Source of the DNA: Henriciella sp. AS95
GTDB taxonomy: Bacteria > Pseudomonadota > Alphaproteobacteria > Caulobacterales > Hyphomonadaceae
Assembly (NCBI RefSeq): GCF_038900055.1
Contig: NZ_JBBMQM010000001.1
Span: forward strand, 186,001-250,000
Length of the DNA: 64,000 bases
Direction of reading: 5' to 3'
The position numbers and the translations under genes were made by a program. Positions 17,924 to 27,700 of the stretch are shown piece by piece. Position 1 is the stretch's first letter; each line of letters opens with the position of its first letter. Below the pieces are notes generated by a model that saw only the letters and a list, made by a program, of their open reading frames with translations, had not been told where the DNA came from and searched no databases.

Positions 17924-17950
17924 GTTAAATAGTCGTTTTTCTGATATATA
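17922..17950 (+). promoter_or_regulatory. sigma-70-like promoter of carD
   Basis: TTGTTA (17922-17927), 17-base spacer, TATATA (17945-17950), about 100 bases before the carD ATG. The surrounding AT-rich patch stands out in this GC-rich window. Confidence 0.5.
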
Positions 17951-18052
17951 TTTACAGTCAAACTTTTAGGGAGCCTGCTTACATCTCCGGATCGACTTTT
18001 TATTGTCACCGGGGCGCGCGGGCTCTTGTTGCGTAGAAAGGCACTCAAAAAC

Positions 18053-18580
18053 ATGGCAACCAAGACACAGGGTGATACTCAGGAACTCACGTTTGAGATC
18101 GGCCAGTCCGTCGTCTACCCGGCGCACGGTGTGGGCGAGATCACAGCGATCGAAAAACAAACTGTCGCTGGAATGTCACTCGAAGTCTATGTCGTCTCCT
18201 TCGATCAGGACAAGATGATCCTTCGCGTGCCAACCAATCGCGCAGAGGCCTCCGGCATGCGTTCGCTGGCTGGCTCCAAGCTCGTTGACGACGCCCTGAA
18301 GACGCTCGGCGGCAAGGCACGCATCAAGCGCACCATGTGGTCGCGCCGCGCTCAGGAATACGAAGCGAAAATCAATTCCGGCAATCTCATCTCAATCGCG
18401 GAAGTCGTTCGCGACCTGCACCGCGGTGATGACCAGCCGGAACAGTCCTATTCCGAGCGTCAGCTCTATGAGAGCGCCCTTGACCGCATGGCGCGCGAAC
18501 TGGCCGCTGTCGAGAATACCGATCACGACACCGCCATGGAGCGTCTTGCCAAGTCGCTTGCCAAAAAAAAAGCGGCCTAG
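18053..18580 (+). CDS. carD: CarD-family RNA polymerase-binding regulator
   Basis: A 175-residue protein. Residues about 10-65 form the Tudor-like RNA-polymerase interaction domain (FEIGQSVVYPAHGVGEITAI) and residues 75-165 a helical DNA-binding domain (SRRAQEYEAKINSGNLISIAEVVRDL). CarD contacts the polymerase beta subunit and stabilises open complexes at rRNA and other promoters. Start at 18053 is preceded by AAAGG; an upstream ATG gives nine extra residues with no better site. It is transcribed from its own promoter and ends at a strong terminator before rpoH. Confidence 0.94.
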   Translation: MATKTQGDTQELTFEIGQSVVYPAHGVGEITAIEKQTVAGMSLEVYVVSFDQDKMILRVPTNRAEASGMRSLAGSKLVDDALKTLGGKARIKRTMWSRRAQEYEAKINSGNLISIAEVVRDLHRGDDQPEQSYSERQLYESALDRMARELAAVENTDHDTAMERLAKSLAKKKAA

Positions 18581-18610
18581 CCACAGACTAGCCTCTACAG
18601 ACTAACGAAG

Positions 18611-18638
18611 AAGCCCTGCCACCCGGCGGGGCTTTTTT
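18611..18638 (+). terminator. terminator of carD
   Basis: AGCCCTGCC-ACC-CGGCGGGGCT followed by TTTTTT: a nine-pair stem with one G-T pair and a six-T run. Confidence 0.85.
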
Positions 18639-18734
18639 GGTTGGCCCTGAAAAATCGATACATTCTGTGATCCGGTTCCCAAGCTCCTGCGTAGACACTG
18701 TCAAAAGATACACGCGCAAGTTGGGAGTAATGAC

Positions 18735-19619
18735 ATGGCCACATCCCGGACGTCTGAAAACGCTGACCGTCGTTTTGTTCGAAAGGCTATGAACAAACCG
18801 ATGCTCAGCGCAGAGCACGAGCACGACCTTGCCATCCGCTGGCGCGACGATCGCGATGAGGATGCGCTGCACGAACTCACCAGTGCCTATATGCGCCTGG
18901 TCATCTCGATGGCATCCAAATTTCGCCATTACGGCCTCGCCCTCCCGGATCTCGTTCAGGAGGGGAATGTTGGCCTGATGCAGGCCGCCGCGCGTTTCGA
19001 CCCGGACCGCGAAGTGCGCTTCTCGACCTATGCCTCCTGGTGGATCCGGTCCTCCATTCAGGATTTTGTCCTGCGCAACTGGTCGATCGTCCGCACAGGC
19101 ACGACGGCGGCGCAGAAGTCGCTCTTCTTCAATCTGAAACGGCTGCGCGCCAAGATTGACGATACGGGCGACGGCATCATGACACAGGAAAACAAGACCT
19201 GGATCGCAACCCATCTTGGCGTTCGTGAGCGCGATGTCGAGACGATGGCGTCTCGCCTGTCAGCATCCGACCGCTCGCTCAATGCACCGCTCAGCACGGA
19301 TAGCGAAGCCCAGTGGCAGGACCTGCTCGAGGACGAGAACTCGGTAACTGAAGACCGCGTCATGGAGACCCGCGACGGCGAGCGCCGCAAGCAATGGATT
19401 GCCGAGGCCCTGCGCACGCTGACAGACCGGGAAAACCTGATTATCCGCGAACGCCGTCTCACCGATGATACGGTAACGCTTGAAGTCCTTGGAAAGCGCC
19501 TCGGAATCTCCAAGGAGCGGGTGCGCCAGATCGAGCATCAGGCGCTCGGCAAACTTCGCAACGCGCTGGTTTCCATGGTCGGTGATCCAGAGGAAACCGG
19601 AATGATACCTGTCGGCTAA
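18735..19619 (+). CDS. rpoH: RNA polymerase sigma-32 (heat-shock) factor
   Basis: A 294-residue group-3 sigma factor. Region 2 is seen as DLVQEGNVGLMQAAARFDP and FSTYASWWIRSSIQDFVLRNW (near 75-120), and region 4 helix-turn-helix as LEVLGKRLGISKERVRQIE (near 235-260). The Q/N-W-S-I-V-R signature just after region 2.4 marks it as RpoH. It would direct the clpB, hsp20 and Bax-inhibitor promoters found in this window. Many alphaproteobacteria have two rpoH copies; which paralog this is cannot be told. Confidence 0.94.
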   Translation: MATSRTSENADRRFVRKAMNKPMLSAEHEHDLAIRWRDDRDEDALHELTSAYMRLVISMASKFRHYGLALPDLVQEGNVGLMQAAARFDPDREVRFSTYASWWIRSSIQDFVLRNWSIVRTGTTAAQKSLFFNLKRLRAKIDDTGDGIMTQENKTWIATHLGVRERDVETMASRLSASDRSLNAPLSTDSEAQWQDLLEDENSVTEDRVMETRDGERRKQWIAEALRTLTDRENLIIRERRLTDDTVTLEVLGKRLGISKERVRQIEHQALGKLRNALVSMVGDPEETGMIPVG

Positions 19620-19645
19620 TCCCCTCCCCACCCAAGCCGACAGCG

Positions 19646-19677
19646 AAGGGGCTGCAAGCGATCTTGCAGCCCCTTTT
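19646..19677 (+). terminator. terminator of rpoH
   Basis: GGGGCTGCAAG-CGAT-CTTGCAGCCCC, an 11-pair perfect stem with a four-base loop and TTTT. Its right arm contains the -35 box of the clpB promoter. Confidence 0.9.
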
Positions 19678-19691
19678 AACTGTCCCCATAT
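19663..19691 (+). promoter_or_regulatory. sigma-32 promoter of clpB
   Basis: CTTGCA (19663-19668), 15-base spacer, CCCCATAT (19684-19691), against the heat-shock consensus CTTGAA-N13-17-CCCCATnT. It lies 111 bases before the clpB ATG. Confidence 0.75.
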
Positions 19692-19801
19692 CTCATTCAG
19701 AAGGGCTGCCGCTGAGCGGGGCTCTCATTGAAAAAGACGGCGGTGCGCGGCGCGCCCGGCCCGTCGACAGACCTGAGATCTGCCTTTGAAAGGGGATAGA
19801 C

Positions 19802-22429
19802 ATGAACTTTGATACCTACACAGAACGCGCCAGAAGCGTGATTCAGACGGCCCAGACCGGCGCCCTTGCCGCAGGCCACCAGATTTTTCTTCCGGAACAC
19901 ATCCTGAAAGCCCTGCTGGAGGACCGCGACCGCATGGCCGCGAACTTGATACGCGCGGCCGGCGGTAATCCTGAAATCGTCCAGCAGAAAAACGACGAAG
20001 CGCTGCGCGCCCAGCCTTCGGTTTCCGGCGGCGATGCCGGTCTGCGCCTCGACCAGAAAACGGCGAAGCTTTTTGCTGACGCCGAAGCGGCCTCGAAACA
20101 GGCTGGCGACAGCTACATCACGGTTGAGCGCCTGCTTGCCGCCATGGCCGGGCTCTCCGGCTCGAAAGTCCACGATGCCCTGAAAGCCGGCGGCGTGGAT
20201 CAGGCCGGTCTTGACGCCGCCGTCACCCAGCTTCGCCAGGGCCGCACGGCCGATACCGAGAACGCTGAAGAGGGCTATGAAGCGCTCAAGAAATATACGC
20301 GCGACCTGACAGCCGATGCGCGGTCGGGCAAGCTCGATCCAGTTATTGGACGTGATGAGGAAATCCGCCGGACCATCCAGGTCCTCTCACGGCGTTCGAA
20401 GAACAATCCCGTCCTGATCGGCGAGCCGGGTGTCGGTAAAACCGCAATCGCCGAAGGCCTCGCGCTGCGCATCATCAATGGCGACGTGCCAGAAAGCCTC
20501 AAGGACAAACGCCTGCTCGCTCTCGATATGGGCGCGCTGATTGCCGGTGCGAAGTTTCGCGGCGAGTTCGAGGAACGCCTCAAGGCGGTGATCAAGGAGA
20601 TCGAACAGGCCGAAGGCGGCGTTGTTCTCTTCATCGACGAGATGCACACCCTCGTAGGGGCGGGCAAGACGGACGGCGCGATGGACGCGTCAAACCTGTT
20701 GAAGCCAGCGCTCGCGCGCGGTGAACTTCACTGTGTCGGCGCAACGACGCTGGATGAGTATCGCAAATATGTCGAAGGCGACCCTGCCCTGGCGCGCCGC
20801 TTCATGGCCGTCTACATTGACGAGCCGACCGTGGAAGACACCGTCTCCATCCTGCGCGGACTGAAGGGCCGCTACGAGGCTCACCACGGCGTTCGGGTTT
20901 CCGATGCAGCCATCGTGTCGGCTGCCAGCCTGTCCAATCGTTACATCACCGACCGCTTCCTGCCGGACAAGGCCATCGACCTGATGGACGAGGCAGCATC
21001 CCGTTTGCGGATGCAGGTCGACTCCAAACCAGAAGAGCTCGACGAGATCGATCGAAGGCTTATGCAGCTGCGCATTGAAGCGGAGGCGCTCAAGAAGGAA
21101 AAGGATCAGGCGTCCAAGGACCGGCTAGACAGCATCGAGACCGAAATCGAAGATCTTCAAGCCCAATCGGACGAGCTGACAACCGCCTGGGCCGCCGAGA
21201 AGGAGAAGCTGAAAGGCGCCGCCTCTGCCAAGGAAGACCTGGATCGGGCGCATGCGGAAATGGCTGAAGCCCAGCGCCGCGGCGACCTCTCGCGCGCATC
21301 CGAGCTGAAATACGCCGTGATTCCAAAGCTGGAAGCCCAGATTGCGTCCGTTGAACAATCCGAAGGCGATGAGGGCGAAGCTGAACCGGGACTTGTCTCG
21401 GAAGTGGTTCGGCCTGAGCATATTGCCGCTGTAGTCTCAAAGTGGACGGGCATCCCCGTCGACAAGATGATGGAAGGCGAGCGCGAGAAGCTCCTGAGTA
21501 TGGAAAACAAACTCATGGAGCGTGTCGTCGGCCAGGATGAAGCGCTTGCGGCCGTCTCGAACGCGGTTCGCCGCGCCCGGGCAGGGCTGCAGGATCCGCA
21601 TCGCCCGATCGGCTCCTTCCTGTTCATCGGCCCGACCGGCGTCGGTAAAACCGAGCTCACCAAGGCGCTGGCTGAATTCATGTTCGATGATGACAGCGCC
21701 GTGCTTCGGCTCGACATGTCGGAATTCCAGGAGAAGCATTCGGTCGCCCGGCTGATCGGCGCGCCTCCCGGCTATGTCGGCTATGAAGAGGGCGGCGTTC
21801 TGACGGAAGCCGTTCGTCGGCGCCCGTATCAGGTCGTCCTGTTCGACGAGGTCGAGAAGGCCCACCCGGACCTCTTCAATACGCTGTTGCAAGTGCTCGA
21901 TGATGGGCGGCTCACCGATGGCCATGGCCGCACGGTCGACTTCCGAAACACGATCATCATTATGACGTCCAATCTCGGCGCCGATGCACTTGCCAGCGGT
22001 GACGCCGGCGAGATCAACGAGGCCCAGCGCGAGGCTGTCATGACGGCCGTACGCGGACACTTCCGGCCGGAGTTCATCAACCGGATCGATGAGATCGTCT
22101 TCTTCAAGCGGCTCGGCCGCGAGCAGATTGACTATATTGTCGACATCCAGATGGACCGTCTGTCGAAACTGCTGGCCGATCGCAAGATCAAGGTCGAGCT
22201 GTCTGAGGCGGCCCGCAAGTGGCTGGCCGAACGCGGTTACGACCCGGTCTATGGCGCGCGTCCGCTGAAGCGCGTGATTCAGAAGGAGCTGCAGGATCCC
22301 CTCGCTCGCCTCGTTCTGGAAGGAAAGATCGCCGACAATTCAACGGTGACAGTCGATGTGGAGGGCGATGCCCTCTCCATCAACGGCGTTCCAAATCAGT
22401 TCGCCAAAGGGGCTGCAGCCCTGAATTAG
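19802..22429 (+). CDS. clpB: ATP-dependent disaggregase ClpB
   Basis: ClpB rescues aggregated proteins with DnaK. The 875-residue product has the N-terminal double Clp repeat ([12 protein letters not shown]), AAA-1 with Walker A GEPGVGKT near residue 207, the coiled-coil M-domain about 410-530, and AAA-2 with Walker A GPTGVGKT near 611, then the C-terminal D2-small domain ([19 protein letters not shown]). The M-domain separates it from ClpA and ClpC. It has its own sigma-32 promoter directly after rpoH. Confidence 0.96.
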   Translation: MNFDTYTERARSVIQTAQTGALAAGHQIFLPEHILKALLEDRDRMAANLIRAAGGNPEIVQQKNDEALRAQPSVSGGDAGLRLDQKTAKLFADAEAASKQAGDSYITVERLLAAMAGLSGSKVHDALKAGGVDQAGLDAAVTQLRQGRTADTENAEEGYEALKKYTRDLTADARSGKLDPVIGRDEEIRRTIQVLSRRSKNNPVLIGEPGVGKTAIAEGLALRIINGDVPESLKDKRLLALDMGALIAGAKFRGEFEERLKAVIKEIEQAEGGVVLFIDEMHTLVGAGKTDGAMDASNLLKPALARGELHCVGATTLDEYRKYVEGDPALARRFMAVYIDEPTVEDTVSILRGLKGRYEAHHGVRVSDAAIVSAASLSNRYITDRFLPDKAIDLMDEAASRLRMQVDSKPEELDEIDRRLMQLRIEAEALKKEKDQASKDRLDSIETEIEDLQAQSDELTTAWAAEKEKLKGAASAKEDLDRAHAEMAEAQRRGDLSRASELKYAVIPKLEAQIASVEQSEGDEGEAEPGLVSEVVRPEHIAAVVSKWTGIPVDKMMEGEREKLLSMENKLMERVVGQDEALAAVSNAVRRARAGLQDPHRPIGSFLFIGPTGVGKTELTKALAEFMFDDDSAVLRLDMSEFQEKHSVARLIGAPPGYVGYEEGGVLTEAVRRRPYQVVLFDEVEKAHPDLFNTLLQVLDDGRLTDGHGRTVDFRNTIIIMTSNLGADALASGDAGEINEAQREAVMTAVRGHFRPEFINRIDEIVFFKRLGREQIDYIVDIQMDRLSKLLADRKIKVELSEAARKWLAERGYDPVYGARPLKRVIQKELQDPLARLVLEGKIADNSTVTVDVEGDALSINGVPNQFAKGAAALN

Positions 22430-22455
22430 GGCTACATCCTGCACAAACCTTGCGC

Positions 22456-22487
22456 GCCCCTGCTCGACATCCGGGCGGGGGCGTTTG
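22456..22487 (+). terminator. probable terminator of clpB
   Basis: GCCCCTGC-11 nt-GCGGGGGC followed by GTTTGCATTTG. The stem is GC-rich with one G-T pair, the T-run is interrupted, so it is a moderate call. Confidence 0.5.
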
Positions 22488-22723
22488 CATTTGTGGCGTC
22501 GGTGTCGCGCCTGAAAATTACGTCGGTCCGCACAAATCCCATTATTTGCAACACAACGAATAGCTTACACCCCGCTGCATGCATTTTTGCATGATTGTCT
22601 TGCGTAATTGTGCTCTTCAAAAATGCTGCGCCCGCGAGATAACTGATGCTGCACCCGCGAAACACGTGGGGCATTGGGGACGGGCAACGACCCGCACAAC
22701 CAAATAATGAAAGGCTTTTCAAA

Positions 22724-23071
22724 ATGAAAAACCGCGTTTCCTCCATCCTATTCGCTCTTTCCATCTTCGGCGGCGTTGCACACGCTGAAACCTATACCGA
22801 AGTGAATGCCACCCTCACCTTCGAAACCGACCTGCTCGAAACGCAGGACGGTGCGTCGGAAGTGCTCGCCAGCCTTGAAAAGCAGGCCGCTCGTCATTGT
22901 CGCAAGGTCTCCGGCGTTGCCGTCGGCCTCGTCGTCGACGAAGTCTGCGCCAAGGACATGCTGTTTCAGGCGGTGAACACGATCGCCGACCCGAAACTGA
23001 CGGCGGCCTATGCTGACTCAGCCCTTTATGTTGAGACCGTCTCTGACCGTATGCAGCTTGCCGGACTGTAG
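22724..23071 (+). CDS. UrcA-family exported protein
   Basis: A 115-residue small secreted or periplasmic protein with a signal peptide (MKNRVSSILFALSIFGGVAHA). The mature region has the two-cysteine pattern of the UrcA family (AARHCRKVSG and DEVCAKDML) and a conserved C-terminal helix (KLTAAYADSALY). UrcA proteins are abundant in Caulobacterales, Hyphomonadaceae and sphingomonads and have no established function. The start is the ATG after an A-rich leader; a longer in-frame ORF is unlikely. A leader of nearly 300 bases precedes it, with an ATGCA-TTTT-TGCAT dyad at 22579-22592. Confidence 0.82.
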   Translation: MKNRVSSILFALSIFGGVAHAETYTEVNATLTFETDLLETQDGASEVLASLEKQAARHCRKVSGVAVGLVVDEVCAKDMLFQAVNTIADPKLTAAYADSALYVETVSDRMQLAGL

Positions 23072-23102
23072 GTCTGGCCGCAGCGTCAAGAACGCTTGAT
23101 TG

Positions 23103-23136
23103 AAAAAGCCCCAGCCAGAACGGCCGGGGCTTTTTT
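23103..23136 (+). terminator. terminator of the UrcA gene
   Basis: AAAGCCCC-AGCC-AGAAC-GGCC-GGGGCTTT followed by further T; an interrupted stem with a six-T run, 30 bases after the stop. Confidence 0.8.
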
Positions 23137-23183
23137 ACAATCAGAATTCTTTTTTTCTTCGGCCCGACGGGCCATCCCGCGAT

Positions 23184-24542
23184 TTACGGGGCTGGCGGCG
23201 CGGCTGCCGCATCAGCTGGAAAAGCCTCCTCGGCGGAAACAAGCGTCACGCCAGCCTCATCGGCGCCGAGACGATCAATGTCTTCGCGGCGCTGGATGAA
23301 GGCCTCCATGATATCAGGCGTGTCGGCAAGCTTGCGTCCGGTCGGAAGGTCGAGCGTCATCGCATTGACCTGCTTGCCGCGCACCAGCACTTCGTAATGC
23401 AGGTGAGGACCGGTCGAGGCTCCGGTTGAGCCGACATAGCCGATAATATCGCCCTGGCGGACGCGCTGACCCGAGCGGAACTTTCCGAAGCGGGACAGGT
23501 GTGCATAAGCCGTCGAATAGCCATTCGCATGCTTGATGCGAACATAATTGCCGTATCCGCCATAGCGATTGGCCCGTTCGATCGTGCCGTGGCCGGCCGC
23601 GTAGACCGGCGTGCCGGACGGTGCGGCAAAGTCGGTGCCCTTGTGGAGCTTGTTGTAGCCGGAAATCGGATGACGGCGATAACCGAAATTGGAAGAGAGA
23701 CGCGCCCCATTGATCGGTGTCTTCATAAGGAATTTGGTCGCCGCTTCGCCGTTCGCGTCGAAATAATCCATCACGCCATCATCGGACGGCGTGAATTGGT
23801 AATAGCCTTTGTTCAGCGCCTTGCCATTGATCGCGGCGTAGACCACCTCGCCGGAACGGACGCGATTGCCGCGCTCATCGACCATTTCCTCATAGACCAT
23901 CTCGAAGGAATCGCCCGGGTGGATATCGCGCTGGAAGTCGAGGTCATAGCCAAAGATGCGAGCGAAATCGACAACTTGCTGATCATGCGCGCCCTGCTTG
24001 AGGGCGGCTTCATAGATGCTGGTATCGATGGTGGCCGAGATGCGCCGGGCGACCGGTTTGGTCTGCGCGCTCAGCACAACCGGCATGAATTCGCCATCCG
24101 ACAGGCGTTTGGAAAGGATTTGCTTGCCGGCTTCATTCGAAAACGAAAGGGACGTCAGTTCCGCATGATCCGGACCCGCAAAATTCGCCTTGATCTCAAG
24201 ACCAGGGCGGACGCGGCGCGGATCGATCAGCTCAGCCTCATAGACGGCGCGAAGGGCGCGGCTGGCCTCAGCGGGCGTTGCTCCGAGGTTCTGAACCAGC
24301 TCGGTCAGCGTTTCGCGGGATTTCAGAGTGCCATCACGGGTCGAGACGGCGGACGCGGCGTCCATATCGTCGGCAGACAGCAGCGTGGTCGCCAGCGGCA
24401 CAGCAAGGCTGATCTGAACGACCGGTTGGGCTTCGGCCTTACGGGCCTGGCCGATGAAATAAAATGTCGAAAGACTGACGGCAGCAGATGCAACCCCAAG
24501 AAGGGCAACGCTGGTCATGCCGCGCGATAGCTGAATATTCAA
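23184..24542 (-). CDS. M23-family (LytM) peptidoglycan endopeptidase
   Basis: A 452-residue envelope protein. A single N-terminal hydrophobic helix (VALLGVASAAVSLSTFYFIG) anchors it in the inner membrane; a long middle part contains a LysM/OapA-like region, and the C-terminal 130 residues are an M23 domain with zinc ligands in HKGTDFAAPSG and HLHYEV. It should cut or regulate cutting of peptidoglycan cross-links in the periplasm. The best start is TTG at 24542, seven bases after GGAGG; a TTG at 24572 would add ten residues. Confidence 0.88.
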   Translation of the reverse strand: MNIQLSRGMTSVALLGVASAAVSLSTFYFIGQARKAEAQPVVQISLAVPLATTLLSADDMDAASAVSTRDGTLKSRETLTELVQNLGATPAEASRALRAVYEAELIDPRRVRPGLEIKANFAGPDHAELTSLSFSNEAGKQILSKRLSDGEFMPVVLSAQTKPVARRISATIDTSIYEAALKQGAHDQQVVDFARIFGYDLDFQRDIHPGDSFEMVYEEMVDERGNRVRSGEVVYAAINGKALNKGYYQFTPSDDGVMDYFDANGEAATKFLMKTPINGARLSSNFGYRRHPISGYNKLHKGTDFAAPSGTPVYAAGHGTIERANRYGGYGNYVRIKHANGYSTAYAHLSRFGKFRSGQRVRQGDIIGYVGSTGASTGPHLHYEVLVRGKQVNAMTLDLPTGRKLADTPDIMEAFIQRREDIDRLGADEAGVTLVSAEEAFPADAAAAPPAP

Positions 24543-24701
24543 ATTCGGGCCTCCATGCTTCCAGCGTGACAAACACGATGGGAAACTTCAAGTGATTGCC
24601 CCTGTCGGTTGATCCACCCGGCCCCATATAACGCCATAGGTTTAATCAGTCCCGCCCGGTAACGTCTTAATTTCTACACAACCGGGTATGCAAGTCGATA
24701 C

Positions 24702-24717
24702 CTGCATGATTATGCAG
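24702..24717. promoter_or_regulatory. CTGCAT-GATT-ATGCAG dyad before ydbH
   Basis: A perfect six-base inverted repeat with a four-base spacer, 32 bases before the ydbH ATG. The substring TGCATGATT also occurs in the UrcA leader at 22589-22597, which suggests a shared regulator rather than chance, though nine bases is short. Confidence 0.35.
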
Positions 24718-24748
24718 CGCGAAGTATTAATTTTCAGGCAGGATCGGC

Positions 24749-27700
24749 ATGCAAAGCCATCTTCTAAACTGGCGAAAATGGCAATTCTGGCTCGGACTTG
24801 TTGTCCTGCTGCTCGTCCTGACGCTGGTTTCTGCATGGTTACTTCGCGTCCAGATCGCCCAATATGGCGTTCGCCAGTGGTGCCAGTCCCAATCACTGAC
24901 CTGCTCGGCCAGCATTTCAGACCTCGGCTTCTCACGCATTCGTGCCACATCGGTTTCTGTTAAGTCGGCAACAGACGAAGTCCCTTTCGAAGCCGAGGAA
25001 GCCGTCATTGCGCTGGACTGGCCGGGCCTGTTCAAACCCGCTGTAAAATCAGTAGAGCTCCGCTCGCCAATTCTGAGGGGCACTTACAGCGAAGATGCCA
25101 TCACCTTTGGCGGCCTTGAAAAATTTGCCTCCGGAGAGAGCTCGTCAGCCGCCGCTCCGAGCTTCAATGTCAGGGATGCCCGTATCGAACTGATGACGCC
25201 AGCCGGGCCGGTCGCGATGACGGGTGAAGCGAGCGGCCAGATGCCCCTCCAGGTCGACCTTCAGGCAGAGATCGAGCCTGTGGAGCTTGAAACCGACGGC
25301 AACCGCCTGGACATCCGCGAAGGCAGCATCAATCTCTCCATCGTCGGCCTTAAGATAGCCGGCCAGGCAGAGTTCGAACTTGCGGAGGCGACGTTCGATA
25401 CGCTCGAAGCCTCGGACATCAAACTCAGTGCCAATATGGAGGAAGGGATCCTCCCGGCCATTGACTGGTCAGCATCAGCCAGCGCCTTCGAGCGCCCCGG
25501 CCTGTCGCTGTCGGACGCGGAATTTGCCGGGACGCTGTCGCTCGCAAACCCACTGGAGAAGGCCGAAAACGCCTCTTGGCTGAGCCGCATCAAGACCGGG
25601 ACCGCCGAAGGCAGCGTTAGGTCTCTGAAATGGCTCGACAACAGCGCTGACGCCATAGAGCTAACGCTCGAAACCGAGCGCGCGGACAGCAAGCTGAAGA
25701 CAAATTATGGCCTGATCGTCTCTGGCGTGGACCGTCCAGATGTCACTGCCGATGAACTGACTCTGAGCGGAGACGCGACAAGTGATGACACGTTCAAGAC
25801 TGTCGATGCACGCGGCGACCTGAGCTTCAAGGGTGTCAGCATTCCTCCGGCCTACCGGGCAGATCTGCTCTCCAGCCTGCAGCTCGGCGGTCCGTTCGAG
25901 GCACACTCGGCAGCGCTTCGGCGCGCGCTTTCCGACGCACTTGTTGATGTCGGCGGGGGCACTGGCTTCAAGCTGACCCTGGAAGACGGCGGCTACTGGT
26001 CTGTGGTTTCAACGCGGGCCATGTCGATCAAGAGCGCCGACGGAACCCACCTCGCCATCAACCCCCAAAATGCAAAGCCAGCGCTCAATGTCGCCGATGA
26101 AGGGGTCGAGCTCGCCGGACTCGTCACGCTGGATGGACCGCATGTGCCGAAGCTTGTCGTGGACCTCTCACGAGCAAGCCTGGGCAGCGATCTCACCATT
26201 GAAACAGGCGGGGTGACGCTGAGCCCATGGACGGCCGGTGGACTCACCCTGTCCAGTGACCTGAACGAGGTCCATTTCGAGCGGGCCGACGGCACGCCCC
26301 GGCTGCAGGCCGTTGGGGAGCTTCGCGTGGACGGGAAGCTCTACGGCCAGGACTTCGCGAAAACGCGCGTATTTGGCGGTATCGACGCTGCCGGCGGGTC
26401 CAGCTTGCGCGTCCAGACCCTGCGCGAACCATGCCTCGGCTTCGACACGCAAGGTATTCGCACTGGTGCCGACTATGCCATCGAGCCGGTCTCGCTGCAG
26501 CTTTGCCCGAGAGATGGCCGCGTGGTTCGCCCCGTGGCGGGTGGTTCTGCCGGCACAATCGACCTTGGAGCCGTGAAACTGCCGTTTCGAGGCGAAAGCA
26601 CATCGGGCACACTGTCATTGCAACAGGCCGTCCTCGACTGGTCAGCCACCAGCACGGCCCGCCTCGACCTCAAGGGCCAGCAAATGTCGCTGCCGCTGCA
26701 GATTGGCGAAAAGACCCTGATCATCAATTCGACCGAACCAGAGATCGCGCTCACGACAACCAGCCCGGTCGCGCTCAATGCGAGCACGGGCGCGTCGACA
26801 TTCAGCGGCACGCTCGTGCCAGCGGACATCAGCCTCGACCAGCTGACACTGTCGGCGACCCTGCCATCCACCGGGATAGAGGGAGACGCAACGGCGACCG
26901 GCGTCGAAGTCCGTGATCGTGGCGAGGATCCCCTGTATCTGCCCCTCAGGGGTGATCTGTCGGCTATTTTCGATAACGGCATCATGCAGCTGTCAGGCCC
27001 GATAACGACGCGTCCAGCCGGCCAGAAAATTGCTGACGTCAATCTGGAGCTCGACATCCTTGCGCTGGACGGCACGGCGTCCGTCATTACGCCTGACCTG
27101 ACCTTCATGCCACGCGGCTTCCAGCCGACAGCGCTCAGTGACCGGGTGCGAGGCTTTCTGTCGAATGCGCGCGGGACGCTGAAGGCCTCAGCCGAATTCG
27201 TCATCGCCGCCGGCAGCACTACGGGCACTGGATGGGTGTCTGCGGAAGACTTTGGATTCGATACGTTGCGCCTTGGCGCGGTGAACGATGTCAACGGGCG
27301 CATAGAGTTCGACGACATCATGCAGCTGACGACACCGCCAGGGCAGGAAATCCGCATCGGTCAGATCAGTCCCGGTATTCCCCTGCGCGACGGACGCATC
27401 CGCTTTCAGCTGAATGAAGGGCTTGAAGCCACGATTGAAGATGCCCGCTGGCCTTTCGCAGGCGGCGAAATCTTTACCGGCGGGTCCAGCTGGACGATCG
27501 CCGGGACGCGGGACGTCATAGAAATCACCGCGAGCGCGCTCGAACTGGCCCAGATCGTCAGCATCTTCGATCTGCCGGATGTGAAAGCACAAGGCACGGT
27601 CACCGGCAGCTTCCCGGTCGAGATTATCGGCCCGAACACATTCATCAGGAACGCCACCCTCACAGCAGACAGTGAAGGCGGGACGATCGCCTATACCGGC

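Noticed and set aside
22510-22545. CCTGAA ... CCCATTAT as a sigma-32 promoter for urcA
   Set aside because: The spacer would be 21 bases, outside the 13-17 range seen in the three accepted promoters.
23499-24530. 343-residue open frame antisense to the M23 gene
   Set aside because: Composition is typical of antisense to a GC-rich gene, and the opposite strand encodes an intact M23 domain.
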